Source: an uncultured bacterium (GTDB lineage Bacteria; Bacteroidota; Bacteroidia; Chitinophagales; CAIOSU01). From it: DNA of 10,895 bases. Location of the stretch: the NCBI GenBank assembly GCA_903861055.1, contig CAIOSU010000325.1:1-10895 (forward strand), read 5' to 3'. A program made the position numbers and the translations under genes. Position 1 is the stretch's first letter; every line of letters begins with the position of its first letter. The notes beneath the pieces are model-generated. The model had not been told where the DNA came from and did no database searches. It saw only the letters and a program-made list of their open reading frames with translations. Shown piece by piece: positions 4,375 to 10,895 of the stretch.

Positions 4375-6707
4375 GTAAACAAGGCTTAAATATTTTTATC
4401 GGTACTATATTGTGCGTGTGCCTGTTAATGCTGCCCAGTTTCGTTTTGGCGCAAGCTCCGCATGGTGTAAAGTATCAAGCAGTTGCTCGAGACGCTTCTG
4501 GTGAGCCAATGACAAATACCAATGTATTTGTTCGTTTGAGTATAATAGATGGCGGCGAAAATGGGGTGGTAGTATATCGCGAAGCGCACAAGTTAAAAAC
4601 TAACGAATTTGGGTTAATAAATCTGGTGCTTGGCCAAGGTTTGGCTGAAGTTGGTAGTTTTGATCTAATACCTTGGGCTACTGGAACAAAGTGGGTTTGG
4701 ATAGAAATGGATTGGGACAACCATGGTTTCATAACTATTGGTAAGAGTGAAATGCTCTCTGTTCCTTATGCATTGTATGCTTTAAATTCGGGAAACTCAA
4801 CAAACAATCTAGGAGATACTAGTGCCACTAACGAGTTAATCACCCGCTTCGATTTTGATCCGTTAACTGGAAAGCTCTCCATAGAAGATGCTGGTAATAG
4901 CTATAATGTATTATTGGATACCGATAAGGACGATTTAACGAACAATTATTTAAACGACCTTGCCGACGTTCAAGCACATCCGTATCAAAATCATATTTTG
5001 AAGTGGGATGGTGCTCGTTGGGTTTCTGAAAGTGATTCGGCTTATTTCCAAAACTTAGCCATCATCAATCATATATTGGCTCTTACGGACGGCAATGCTG
5101 TTAGCCTAGCTGGATATTTGGACAATACCGACGAACAAGCCTTGAGTTTTGATCAACAAACCAATACCATTAACCTAACCAACGGTGGACAAGTTGATTT
5201 GTCATCAATAGCCAACAAAGGTGTAGCTGGTGTGGTATTTGACCCTAACACTAAATTGCTCACCTTACAAACCCTTGGTGGAGGCTATTCGGTAGATTTA
5301 TCAAGTTTGGTAGGCGGTGCACAAACGATATCATTAGCTGGCGACACGCTCCGGTTAAGCGATGGTGGCGGAGCGGTAGTATTACCGGTTATGCAGGGCC
5401 CCACTGGTGCACAAGGTATAGCAGGCCCACAAGGCCCTAAAGGCGACCCAGGTGTAAATGGCGCTGATGGATTGCCTGGTGCACAAGGCCCGACAGGTGC
5501 TACTGGTGCTATAGGTTTTCAAGGCCCCACCGGAGCAACTGGTGCAGTTGGTCCGCAGGGTTTGCCTGGTGTTCAAGGTCCAACCGGAGCTGATGGCCCT
5601 CAAGGTTTAGTAGGTGCCGACGGCGCCACTGGCCCTCAAGGTCCTCAAGGTATTAAAGGTGACACTGGCCCTACGGGTCCGCAAGGCTTGAATGGTATTG
5701 ATGGCGTAAATGGTGCCGACGGTCTTCCTGGAGCTACTGGTGCCACCGGACCAGCTGGTAGCGCGAACATAAATGGTACTTTAGGTTACTTAGTGAAATT
5801 TACCCCTGATGGTTTTTCGGGAAGCAACTCTATATTATACGAAACGAACAACAGAGTAGGTCTTGGCACCATTATCCCAACCGCTAGATTACATATTAAT
5901 GCGCCTGCTGGAACCAATCCGTTACAGATTGACCTAAATGGCACAAGCAAGTTAAGTGTTCTAAGTAATGGTAGAATTATACTCGGCACGGTTACTAGCC
6001 CAATTTGTGCTATTGAAATGGGTGGCAACTCTAGTACCATTTCGGCTCGCTCTCAAAACTACCACACTCGCGGAACGGGCTTTAGCTCGGTAGGAAACAA
6101 TGTGGCCGGATTGCATTTAAGCAACGGCTCGGGCATCGCATCCACAGGCTTTAGTATTGGTGCAGCTGGCTTTGCCAGAGACAATTCCAACACTGCTTTT
6201 GGTGGTTATTTTATTAACGACAACTCTTATGCCTACGTTGGAGGATGGAATTTTGATGCCACTACTAATCTTTTTACTCCTTACAAAATTATTGGCAATG
6301 GCGCAGTCTCAACCATTGTTGAAGATGCAGCGGGCAATAAAGTAACCATGTTCTGTCCTGAAGCACCGGAAGTTTTGTTTCAAGATTATGGCATGGGAAA
6401 ATTGGTGAATGGCCAAGCAATGATAATCATTGACCCTATATTTGCTAAAAACATTCTAGTGGATGCAGACCACCCATTGAAAGTGTTTATTCAGTTAGAA
6501 GGCGATTGTAACGGCGTGTTTGTTACCAACAAATCGGAGAATGGGTTCACTGTAACGGAGTTGGCCAATGGCAAAAGCAATACATCATTTTCTTGGATGA
6601 TAGTAGCAACCCGAAAAAACGAAATGATTGGCAATAAAGAAGCCAGCTATGATGTTCGTTTTCCTACTGCACCAGCAATGTTGGAGCAAAGCCAACTGGA
6701 GAAGTAG
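4371..6707 (+). CDS. Secreted collagen-like, tail-fibre-type surface protein
   Basis: A 778-residue protein. Residues 1-28 are a signal peptide (hydrophobic core, then VLAQ/AP). Residues about 31-140 are the N-terminal domain common in Bacteroidota collagen-like and fibre proteins (GVKYQAVARDASGEPM, KSEMLSVPYALYA). About 157-340 hold four short beta-hairpin repeats. 343-465 are 41 perfect Gly-X-Y triplets, expected to form a trimeric triple-helical stalk. 466-778 form a C-terminal head with the fibre motif VGLGT (496-500) and a beta-rich end (VFIQLEGDCNGVFVTNKS, SFSWMIVATRK). No peptidase S74 chaperone or T9SS sorting tail is seen. The TTG at 4371 is chosen because it gives an intact signal peptide, no ATG lies between it and the upstream in-frame stop at 4332-4334, and the ATG for Met20 would destroy the signal. 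The TTG overlaps the TGA of the previous gene, implying translational coupling. Role, inferred: extended surface fibre or adhesin. Confidence 0.85.
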   Translation: MSKQGLNIFIGTILCVCLLMLPSFVLAQAPHGVKYQAVARDASGEPMTNTNVFVRLSIIDGGENGVVVYREAHKLKTNEFGLINLVLGQGLAEVGSFDLIPWATGTKWVWIEMDWDNHGFITIGKSEMLSVPYALYALNSGNSTNNLGDTSATNELITRFDFDPLTGKLSIEDAGNSYNVLLDTDKDDLTNNYLNDLADVQAHPYQNHILKWDGARWVSESDSAYFQNLAIINHILALTDGNAVSLAGYLDNTDEQALSFDQQTNTINLTNGGQVDLSSIANKGVAGVVFDPNTKLLTLQTLGGGYSVDLSSLVGGAQTISLAGDTLRLSDGGGAVVLPVMQGPTGAQGIAGPQGPKGDPGVNGADGLPGAQGPTGATGAIGFQGPTGATGAVGPQGLPGVQGPTGADGPQGLVGADGATGPQGPQGIKGDTGPTGPQGLNGIDGVNGADGLPGATGATGPAGSANINGTLGYLVKFTPDGFSGSNSILYETNNRVGLGTIIPTARLHINAPAGTNPLQIDLNGTSKLSVLSNGRIILGTVTSPICAIEMGGNSSTISARSQNYHTRGTGFSSVGNNVAGLHLSNGSGIASTGFSIGAAGFARDNSNTAFGGYFINDNSYAYVGGWNFDATTNLFTPYKIIGNGAVSTIVEDAAGNKVTMFCPEAPEVLFQDYGMGKLVNGQAMIIIDPIFAKNILVDADHPLKVFIQLEGDCNGVFVTNKSENGFTVTELANGKSNTSFSWMIVATRKNEMIGNKEASYDVRFPTAPAMLEQSQLEK
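5397..5765 (+). repeat. Collagen-like Gly-X-Y tract, 41 uninterrupted triplets
   Basis: A 9-nt protein-level periodicity in which every third codon is glycine (residues 343-465). Frequent triplets are GPT, GAT, GPQ, GAD and GLP. Proline is mostly in the X position and Thr or Gln in Y, the usual bacterial pattern without hydroxyproline. Charged triplets GPKGDP and GIKGDT are the kind that form interchain salt bridges. Longer blocks recur, such as GVNGADGLPGA (twice) and GPTGATGA (twice). DNA of this kind can gain or lose triplets by slippage. Confidence 0.9.
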
Positions 6708-6753
6708 TTTATTAGTAATCTCAGGTATTAGTTACTAGCGAGTATCTTGCTGG

Positions 6754-6775
6754 AAGTTTTCCATGAGTAAAACTT
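6754..6775. terminator. Weak AT-rich inverted repeat between convergent genes
   Basis: AAGTTTT (6754-6760) and AAAACTT (6769-6775) form a perfect 7-bp stem with an 8-nt loop, between the convergent collagen-like gene (stop at 6707) and ffh (stop at 6812). The stem has a single G-C pair, so it is much weaker than the hairpin at 2014-2053. It may end transcription in one or both directions or be chance. Confidence 0.25.
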
Positions 6776-6781
6776 TCGTTC

Positions 6782-6802
6782 TAACTCATAACCCGTAACT
6801 CG
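6782..6802. repeat. Three tandem heptamers downstream of ffh
   Basis: taactca, taacccg and taactcg (6782-6788, 6789-6795, 6796-6802) are three adjacent 7-nt units with two or fewer differences. Earlier in the same gap attagtaat (6711-6719) and attagttac (6727-6735) form a looser direct repeat. The 104-nt gap 6708-6811 holds no open gene. Confidence 0.5.
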
Positions 6803-6811
6803 AAACAAAAA

Positions 6812-8137
6812 TTATCTTCTCGGCAAGCCTTTCATACCGCCGGCAGCGCTCATTTTGGTAAAGTTGCGCATCATTTTTTTCATTTCCTCAAACTGCTTCA
6901 AAAACTGGTTTACCTCTTGAATAGTGTTCCCACTACCTTTGGCCAACCTTTCTCGGCGTTTTCCGTTAATCAAGTCAGGGTTGGTGCGCTCTTCAGGTGT
7001 CATTGAGAAAATAATAGCCTCTATCTTTTTGAACGAGCTATCATCAATATCAATATCCTTAATGGCTTTGCCCATGCCTGGTATCATACCCAACAAATCC
7101 TTGATGTTACCCATCTTACGAATTTGGTTCAATTGGGTTAGGAAGTCATTAAAATCAAAGGTGTTTTTGCTGATTTTGGCTTGAAGCTTGGCCGCTTGTT
7201 CCTCGTCATATTGTTCTTGGGCGCGCTCTACGAAAGAGATAATATCACCCATACCCAATATACGCTGCGACATCCTATCGGGGTGAAACACCTCTAGGGC
7301 ATCCATTTTCTCGCCAGTACCTACAAACTTAATGGGCTTGTCAACGGTATACTTAATAGTTAGGGCAGCGCCACCACGGGTATCGCCATCCAATTTGGTA
7401 AGGATAACGCCATCAAAGTTTAAGCGGTCGTTGAATGCTTTGGCAGTATTCACGGCATCTTGGCCCGTCATACTATCCACTACAAACAAAATCTCTTGCG
7501 GGTTGATTGCCTTTTTGATGTTGGCAATCTCGTTCATCATATCCTCATCCACCGCCAAGCGGCCAGCAGTATCAACAATCACTACATCTTTGCCGGTTGC
7601 TTTAGCGTGGGCTATCGCGTTTTCGGCAATTTTTACAGGGTTTAGGTTACCTTCTTCGGTATATACCTCAACTCCCAGTTGCTCGCCCAATACTTTCAAC
7701 TGGTTTATAGCCGCGGGGCGGTAAACGTCGCAAGCTACTAATAGCGGCTTTTTATTTTTCTTGGTTTTTAAGTAAAGTGCTAACTTACCTGAATGGGTAG
7801 TTTTACCAGAACCTTGTAAGCCAGCCATTAACACCACGGCAGGCTTTCCGTCGGCATTAAACTCGGCAACCGTACCACCCATCAATGCGGTAAGCTCGTC
7901 TTTCACGATTTTTACCATCAACTGGCCTGGTTGAACGGCGGTAATAACAGATTCGCCAATTGCTTTGTCCTTTACATTGTCTGTAAATTCTTTGGCAATT
8001 TTATAGTTTACGTCAGCATCTACTAAGGCGCGGCGTATCTCTTTTAGCGAAGATGAAATGTTAACATCGGTAATCTTGTGCTGGCCTTTCAGTACCTTAA
8101 ACGCTCCTTCCAGCCTATCCGACAAATTCTCAAACAT
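6812..8137 (-). CDS. ffh: Signal recognition particle GTPase Ffh (SRP54)
   Basis: A 441-residue cytoplasmic GTPase that binds 4.5S RNA and signal sequences emerging from ribosomes and delivers the complex to FtsY for membrane insertion. Order of parts: N domain (about 1-95), G domain with the P-loop GLQGSGKTT (106-114), CDVYRPAA (136-143), DTAGR (189-193), the TKLDGDTRGGAAL guanine-specificity region (247-259) and GTGEKMDALEVFHPDR (273-288), then the methionine-rich M domain (about 325-430) with the RNA-binding KRRERLAKGSG (393-403). All hallmark motifs are intact and the length is normal. The tail GGMKGLPRR has a basic end. The start ATG (8135-8137) begins the standard MFENLSDRLE. It is transcribed alone from its own promoter, downstream of and on the same strand as the propeller gene. 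FtsY and the 4.5S RNA gene are not in the window. Confidence 0.98.
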   Translation of the reverse strand: MFENLSDRLEGAFKVLKGQHKITDVNISSSLKEIRRALVDADVNYKIAKEFTDNVKDKAIGESVITAVQPGQLMVKIVKDELTALMGGTVAEFNADGKPAVVLMAGLQGSGKTTHSGKLALYLKTKKNKKPLLVACDVYRPAAINQLKVLGEQLGVEVYTEEGNLNPVKIAENAIAHAKATGKDVVIVDTAGRLAVDEDMMNEIANIKKAINPQEILFVVDSMTGQDAVNTAKAFNDRLNFDGVILTKLDGDTRGGAALTIKYTVDKPIKFVGTGEKMDALEVFHPDRMSQRILGMGDIISFVERAQEQYDEEQAAKLQAKISKNTFDFNDFLTQLNQIRKMGNIKDLLGMIPGMGKAIKDIDIDDSSFKKIEAIIFSMTPEERTNPDLINGKRRERLAKGSGNTIQEVNQFLKQFEEMKKMMRNFTKMSAAGGMKGLPRR

Positions 8138-8171
8138 AGCAATAGCTCTTTATCCTGTTATTAACGGACTG

Positions 8172-8179
8172 CAAAGATA
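8172..8179 (-). promoter_or_regulatory. ffh promoter, -7 box TATCTTTG
   Basis: On the minus strand TATCTTTG (8179 down to 8172) is an exact TAnnTTTG match 34 nt before the ffh ATG, giving a leader of about 28 nt. The -33 position has only TTTA or TTTAC-like bases and no TTG. The leader holds an AGGA about 14 nt from the ATG, too far for a normal Shine-Dalgarno site. An imperfect 19-bp palindrome (8178-8196) sits directly upstream and could be an operator or chance. Confidence 0.6.
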
Positions 8180-8220
8180 GTAACTAGCAGCTACTAAATA
8201 GTAAATAGCGGCTATAAAAT
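8179..8220. repeat. Six degenerate 7-nt units upstream of ffh
   Basis: Read on the plus strand the tract splits into agtaact, agcagct, actaaat, agtaaat, agcggct and ataaaat, each starting with A and ending with T, with no gaps. It overlaps the region upstream of the ffh -7 box, where a -33 element would sit. The rest of 8138-8266 shows nothing coding and no convincing terminator for the propeller gene. Confidence 0.45.
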
Positions 8221-8266
8221 CGTTTCTATAACTAACATGTACATTCGTGGGCAAATTGCTCAAGCA

Positions 8267-10895
8267 TTAACGTACGAATATCTTTCGGGTAACCGTGCCT
8301 TTATCGGTTATCATTCGGGCTATATAAGTGCCACTGCTCAAGTTGCTTAGGTTTTTATAATAGCCGATTACAAACTCCTCTTTAACCAATAATTGCCCAG
8401 AAACGCCGTATAGCTCAAAAGTATGTAGTGCACTTCCTTGAGGGCTGATGGCATAAACCACGTTATCGTAACTCCACAATCTTGGCTCGCTTATGTTTGC
8501 AAGGGTAGGTGCCGAGATGATGGTAATGTATGTTGAGTTGGAAGATGCAGTACATTGTCCTCGGGTAACTGCAACTGAATAACTGCCAGATTCTGTTACC
8601 AGATAGTTTAGGAGGTTGGCACCAAGTATAGGATTATCGTTTAAATACCATTGGTAGCCAATAGCACTTGGGTCAGGGTTGCTTACCACCAATGAATCAG
8701 TAAATACCTGTATTACAGGCGGAGATAAGCTAGGCAGCACTACTACAGTAAAACTATCGATGGCGCTGCTAGTGCCGTTTGATACATTGGCGTAATAGGT
8801 TGTGGTAATGGATGGTGTTGCCTCTGTAGTAGCGCATGCGGTGCAACTCAAGCCAGCTGATGGGCTCCAATTTACAAAACTGCCGCCCGTAGCATTTAAG
8901 GTTGAAGTGCCGCCGGCGCAGACAGTGTCATCACCCGAAATATTGGTTACAATTGGCGCCACAAATAAGTTGGCATTAATTGAATCGATGGGAATGCTCA
9001 ATACCGACCTCGCATGAGTGCCTGCTATTAGTTTTTGGTTTAGCGCATCAATCTTTAAGTCATATACAACCATTACGGGCATATTGCTGCCAAGCCTTTC
9101 CCAATATGCACCTTGATTGACGGTGTAATAAACACCGCCATCGGTAGCTACAAAAACGAGGCTATCGTTTAAGTTGCTTATCTCGATTTCATTTATTGCA
9201 ATGGGCGGTAAATTGCCCGAAATATCGGTCCAAGTATCACCGTCGTTTCTCGACAGGTGAATGTGTGGGATAAAGTCATTGTCTTTGTATCCAGAATGCG
9301 AAACCATTAACAACCCTGCTGTTAGCGATGAGGATTCTAAATCAGTAACATAGCGGTTGGGCAAAGTTGTATTAATGCTTGTCCAGTTATTGCCGCCATC
9401 AATGGTTCGCCAAACGTTCCCATCGCTTGTTCCGCAGAAAACCCTATCATTTATCAACTTCGATTCTTCAACAACGCTTATATTATTCCTTCCTTCGCCC
9501 CAAATTGGCCCTTTGGTCAAATCGTTGCTAATGGGCTGCCAAAATGGAAAGTTACCGTTTGTTGATTTATACATTCGGTAAGTTCCTGTATATAGCACGT
9601 CGGGGTTGAAATTGCTTAACAAGTATGGCATGTCCCAATTGCGCCTATCGTTGTTATCAATTCCATCAACAGCATCGTAAATATAATTTCCACCATCATC
9701 GGTAGTATATATGGCGCCATTTTGGGTCTCTACATAAAAAATGTCGGGTATAAGTGGATGGAACTGAATATCGAAACCATCACCTCCAAATATTCGACCC
9801 CATTGGTTTATGCTGGCTTTGTTGCCCACACAAGTGCCATTGTCTTGTGCGCCGCCATAGTATACTCCAGGGTTGTGCGGACTGATGGCTACATGATAAA
9901 ATTGTGTTACGGGCAAATTCTCTATATCTAGCCAAGTATCACCATGGTCGGTGCTAGCATAAAGTCCACCATCGGTTCCGCAATAAATGGTATTTCCATC
10001 AAACACCAAATCATGCTTATCGGCATGAAAATCGTAAGTGTACCAAGGTGGGCCTGCCATGGTCCAGTTGATACCGCCATCACTTGAGCGATACAAATCC
10101 ACTCCCAGAAGGAACAATTCATTATTGTTGGCTGGGTTAACTTTTACATGCCCAAAGTACCATCCAAAACCACCAAGCGCATCTGTGGGCAATCCATTGT
10201 TTGGCAAGGCTGTCCATGTTTGCCCTCCATTGGTAGTTTTGTAAATACCCTGCAAATCGTAGGCATTATTTACCACCGAAGCGAACAACAAGTTTGGGTC
10301 GCTTGCGCTCATTTCAATATTAATGCGGCTCAGCGGGGTTGTGTTGGGAATGCCGCTCATGATGGGTTGCCAAGTTTGGCCTGCATCGGTCGATTTCAAT
10401 ATTTGACAATCGGGTCCGGTCAACAAACTTACCATACTGTTTCGTATCCTATTCCAGCCGGTTATGTAAATAATATTGGTATCGGTTGGGTGCAGCACCA
10501 TATCAATTACGCCCGCACTATCTGATTTATAGTAAACCTGGTTCCAGTTTTGCCCTCCATCAGTTGATTTGTAAAGCCCTCTTTGGTTGTTCTTTTGGAA
10601 TGGAAGCCCCATAGTGCCGGCATATATCAAGTTTGGATTGAGCGGGTGTACTTCTAGTTTCGATATTATTCGTTGGTCAACAAGCCCTAAGTGTGTCCAC
10701 GTTTGTCCTGCATCGGTACTCTTGTATACACCATCGCCAATAAACGGATAGCCGCTAATGTTAGGATCGCCAGTGCCAACATAAATGGTGTTATGGTTGC
10801 TTGGGTCAATTTCAATATCGCCAATAGACAAATAAGGTTGATCATCGAATATAGGAGCCCAAGTTAACCCCGCATTTAGTGTTTTAAAAACACCC
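8267..10895 (-). CDS. Secreted Asp-box (BNR/sortilin-like) beta-propeller protein with Ig-like module and type A-like sorting tail, 5'-truncated
   Basis: The frame is open from the right window edge (first full codon 10892-10894) to the TAA at 8267-8269; the TTG at 10831 is an internal leucine, so signal peptide and start lie outside. In order: a propeller region (10895 to about 8970) with twelve Asp-box motifs; inside it GGAQDNGT and FGGDGFDIQFHP (about 9780-9860), typical of VPS10/sortilin-like BNR proteins; an Ig-like module (8735-8959) with VCAGGTSTL, NWSPSAG and LSCTAC; a second Ig/PKD-like stretch (about 8516-8725) with YQWYLND and SGSYSVAVTRGQC; and a tail (8270-8479) resembling a type A sorting domain (FELYGVSGQLLV, LSNLSSGTYIARM, RKIFVR). 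It is expected on the cell surface or outside. Asp boxes are structural, so sialidase or other glycosidase activity cannot be claimed. It lies 129 nt upstream of ffh, which has its own promoter. Confidence 0.88.
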   Translation of the reverse strand, partial: GVFKTLNAGLTWAPIFDDQPYLSIGDIEIDPSNHNTIYVGTGDPNISGYPFIGDGVYKSTDAGQTWTHLGLVDQRIISKLEVHPLNPNLIYAGTMGLPFQKNNQRGLYKSTDGGQNWNQVYYKSDSAGVIDMVLHPTDTNIIYITGWNRIRNSMVSLLTGPDCQILKSTDAGQTWQPIMSGIPNTTPLSRINIEMSASDPNLLFASVVNNAYDLQGIYKTTNGGQTWTALPNNGLPTDALGGFGWYFGHVKVNPANNNELFLLGVDLYRSSDGGINWTMAGPPWYTYDFHADKHDLVFDGNTIYCGTDGGLYASTDHGDTWLDIENLPVTQFYHVAISPHNPGVYYGGAQDNGTCVGNKASINQWGRIFGGDGFDIQFHPLIPDIFYVETQNGAIYTTDDGGNYIYDAVDGIDNNDRRNWDMPYLLSNFNPDVLYTGTYRMYKSTNGNFPFWQPISNDLTKGPIWGEGRNNISVVEESKLINDRVFCGTSDGNVWRTIDGGNNWTSINTTLPNRYVTDLESSSLTAGLLMVSHSGYKDNDFIPHIHLSRNDGDTWTDISGNLPPIAINEIEISNLNDSLVFVATDGGVYYTVNQGAYWERLGSNMPVMVVYDLKIDALNQKLIAGTHARSVLSIPIDSINANLFVAPIVTNISGDDTVCAGGTSTLNATGGSFVNWSPSAGLSCTACATTEATPSITTTYYANVSNGTSSAIDSFTVVVLPSLSPPVIQVFTDSLVVSNPDPSAIGYQWYLNDNPILGANLLNYLVTESGSYSVAVTRGQCTASSNSTYITIISAPTLANISEPRLWSYDNVVYAISPQGSALHTFELYGVSGQLLVKEEFVIGYYKNLSNLSSGTYIARMITDKGTVTRKIFVR
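9101..10882 (-). repeat. Twelve Asp-box (BNR) motifs
   Basis: The pattern S/T-x-D/N-x-G-x-x-W recurs from the right edge inward: TLNAGLTW, STDAGQTW, STDGGQNW, STDAGQTW, TTNGGQTW, SSDGGINW, STDHGDTW, TTDDGGNY, STNGNFPFW, TIDGGNNW, SRNDGDTW and TVNQGAYW. Spacing is irregular (about 38 to 83 residues). The copies TTDDGGNY and STNGNFPFW are degenerate. In known structures each box is a turn between strands of one propeller blade; the count suggests two propellers in tandem, as in large sortilin-like proteins. Confidence 0.8.

Noticed and set aside
5382..5603. Cysteine-rich minus-strand open frame of 73 codons opposite the collagen tract
   Set aside because: Its Cys, Ser, Thr and Ala composition is a mechanical result of reading Gly-X-Y codons backwards; no start context or family resemblance.
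4371..6707. Prophage tail fibre instead of a cellular surface protein
   Set aside because: It has a secretory signal peptide and a Bacteroidota secreted-protein N-terminal domain, and no phage genes are nearby.
7332..7724. 130-codon plus-strand open frame opposite ffh
   Set aside because: It is the complement of highly conserved Ffh G-domain codons, with no recognisable motif.
10148..10525. 125-codon plus-strand open frame opposite the propeller gene
   Set aside because: It is a shadow of the Asp-box repeats; the sense frame is clearly the conserved one.
9101..10882. Sialidase or glycoside hydrolase activity for the Asp-box protein
   Set aside because: Asp boxes are structural turns found in non-enzymes, and I see no arginine triad or other catalytic set.

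Overview
The window comes from a chromosome of a member of the Bacteroidota. The evidence is a gliding-motility-type (type B, CHU_C) C-terminal domain, two type A C-terminal sorting domains of the type IX secretion system (T9SS), Bacteroidota-style secreted collagen-like and propeller proteins, TAnnTTTG-like promoter boxes and an almost complete lack of Shine-Dalgarno sites. I cannot name the order or genus from the sequence alone.

Layout, left to right. (1) 1-1945, plus strand: the 3' end of a large surface protein built from Ig/PKD-like repeats and ending in a CHU_C domain; it is cut by the window edge. (2) 2014-2053: a strong hairpin between two convergent genes. (3) 2063-3148, minus strand: an isochorismate synthase (menF type) with a probable GTG start. 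(4) 3149-3182: a tiny divergent promoter region. (5) 3183-3803, plus strand: a histidine phosphatase of the phosphoglycerate mutase superfamily. (6) 3850-4374 and 4371-6707, plus strand: a small T9SS cargo protein overlapping by 4 nt a 778-residue secreted protein with 41 uninterrupted Gly-X-Y triplets. (7) 6708-6811: a convergent intergenic region with short heptamer repeats. (8) 6812-8137, minus strand: ffh, the signal recognition particle GTPase. (9) 8138-8266: the ffh promoter and a degenerate 7-nt repeat tract. (10) 8267-10895, minus strand: a large secreted Asp-box (BNR/sortilin-like) propeller protein with an Ig-like module and a degenerate type A sorting domain, cut by the right window edge.

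Two housekeeping functions, menaquinone precursor synthesis and co-translational membrane targeting, are interleaved with four exported proteins. Of these, one carries a T9SS type B tail, two carry type A tails (one of them degenerate) and one shows no sorting tail. The Ig-like module of the left-hand repeat protein reappears as a single copy in the right-hand propeller protein. I see no defence system, mobile element, CRISPR array, tRNA or rRNA. The most unusual parts are the coupled small-cargo/collagen pair and the module shared between differently sorted surface proteins.
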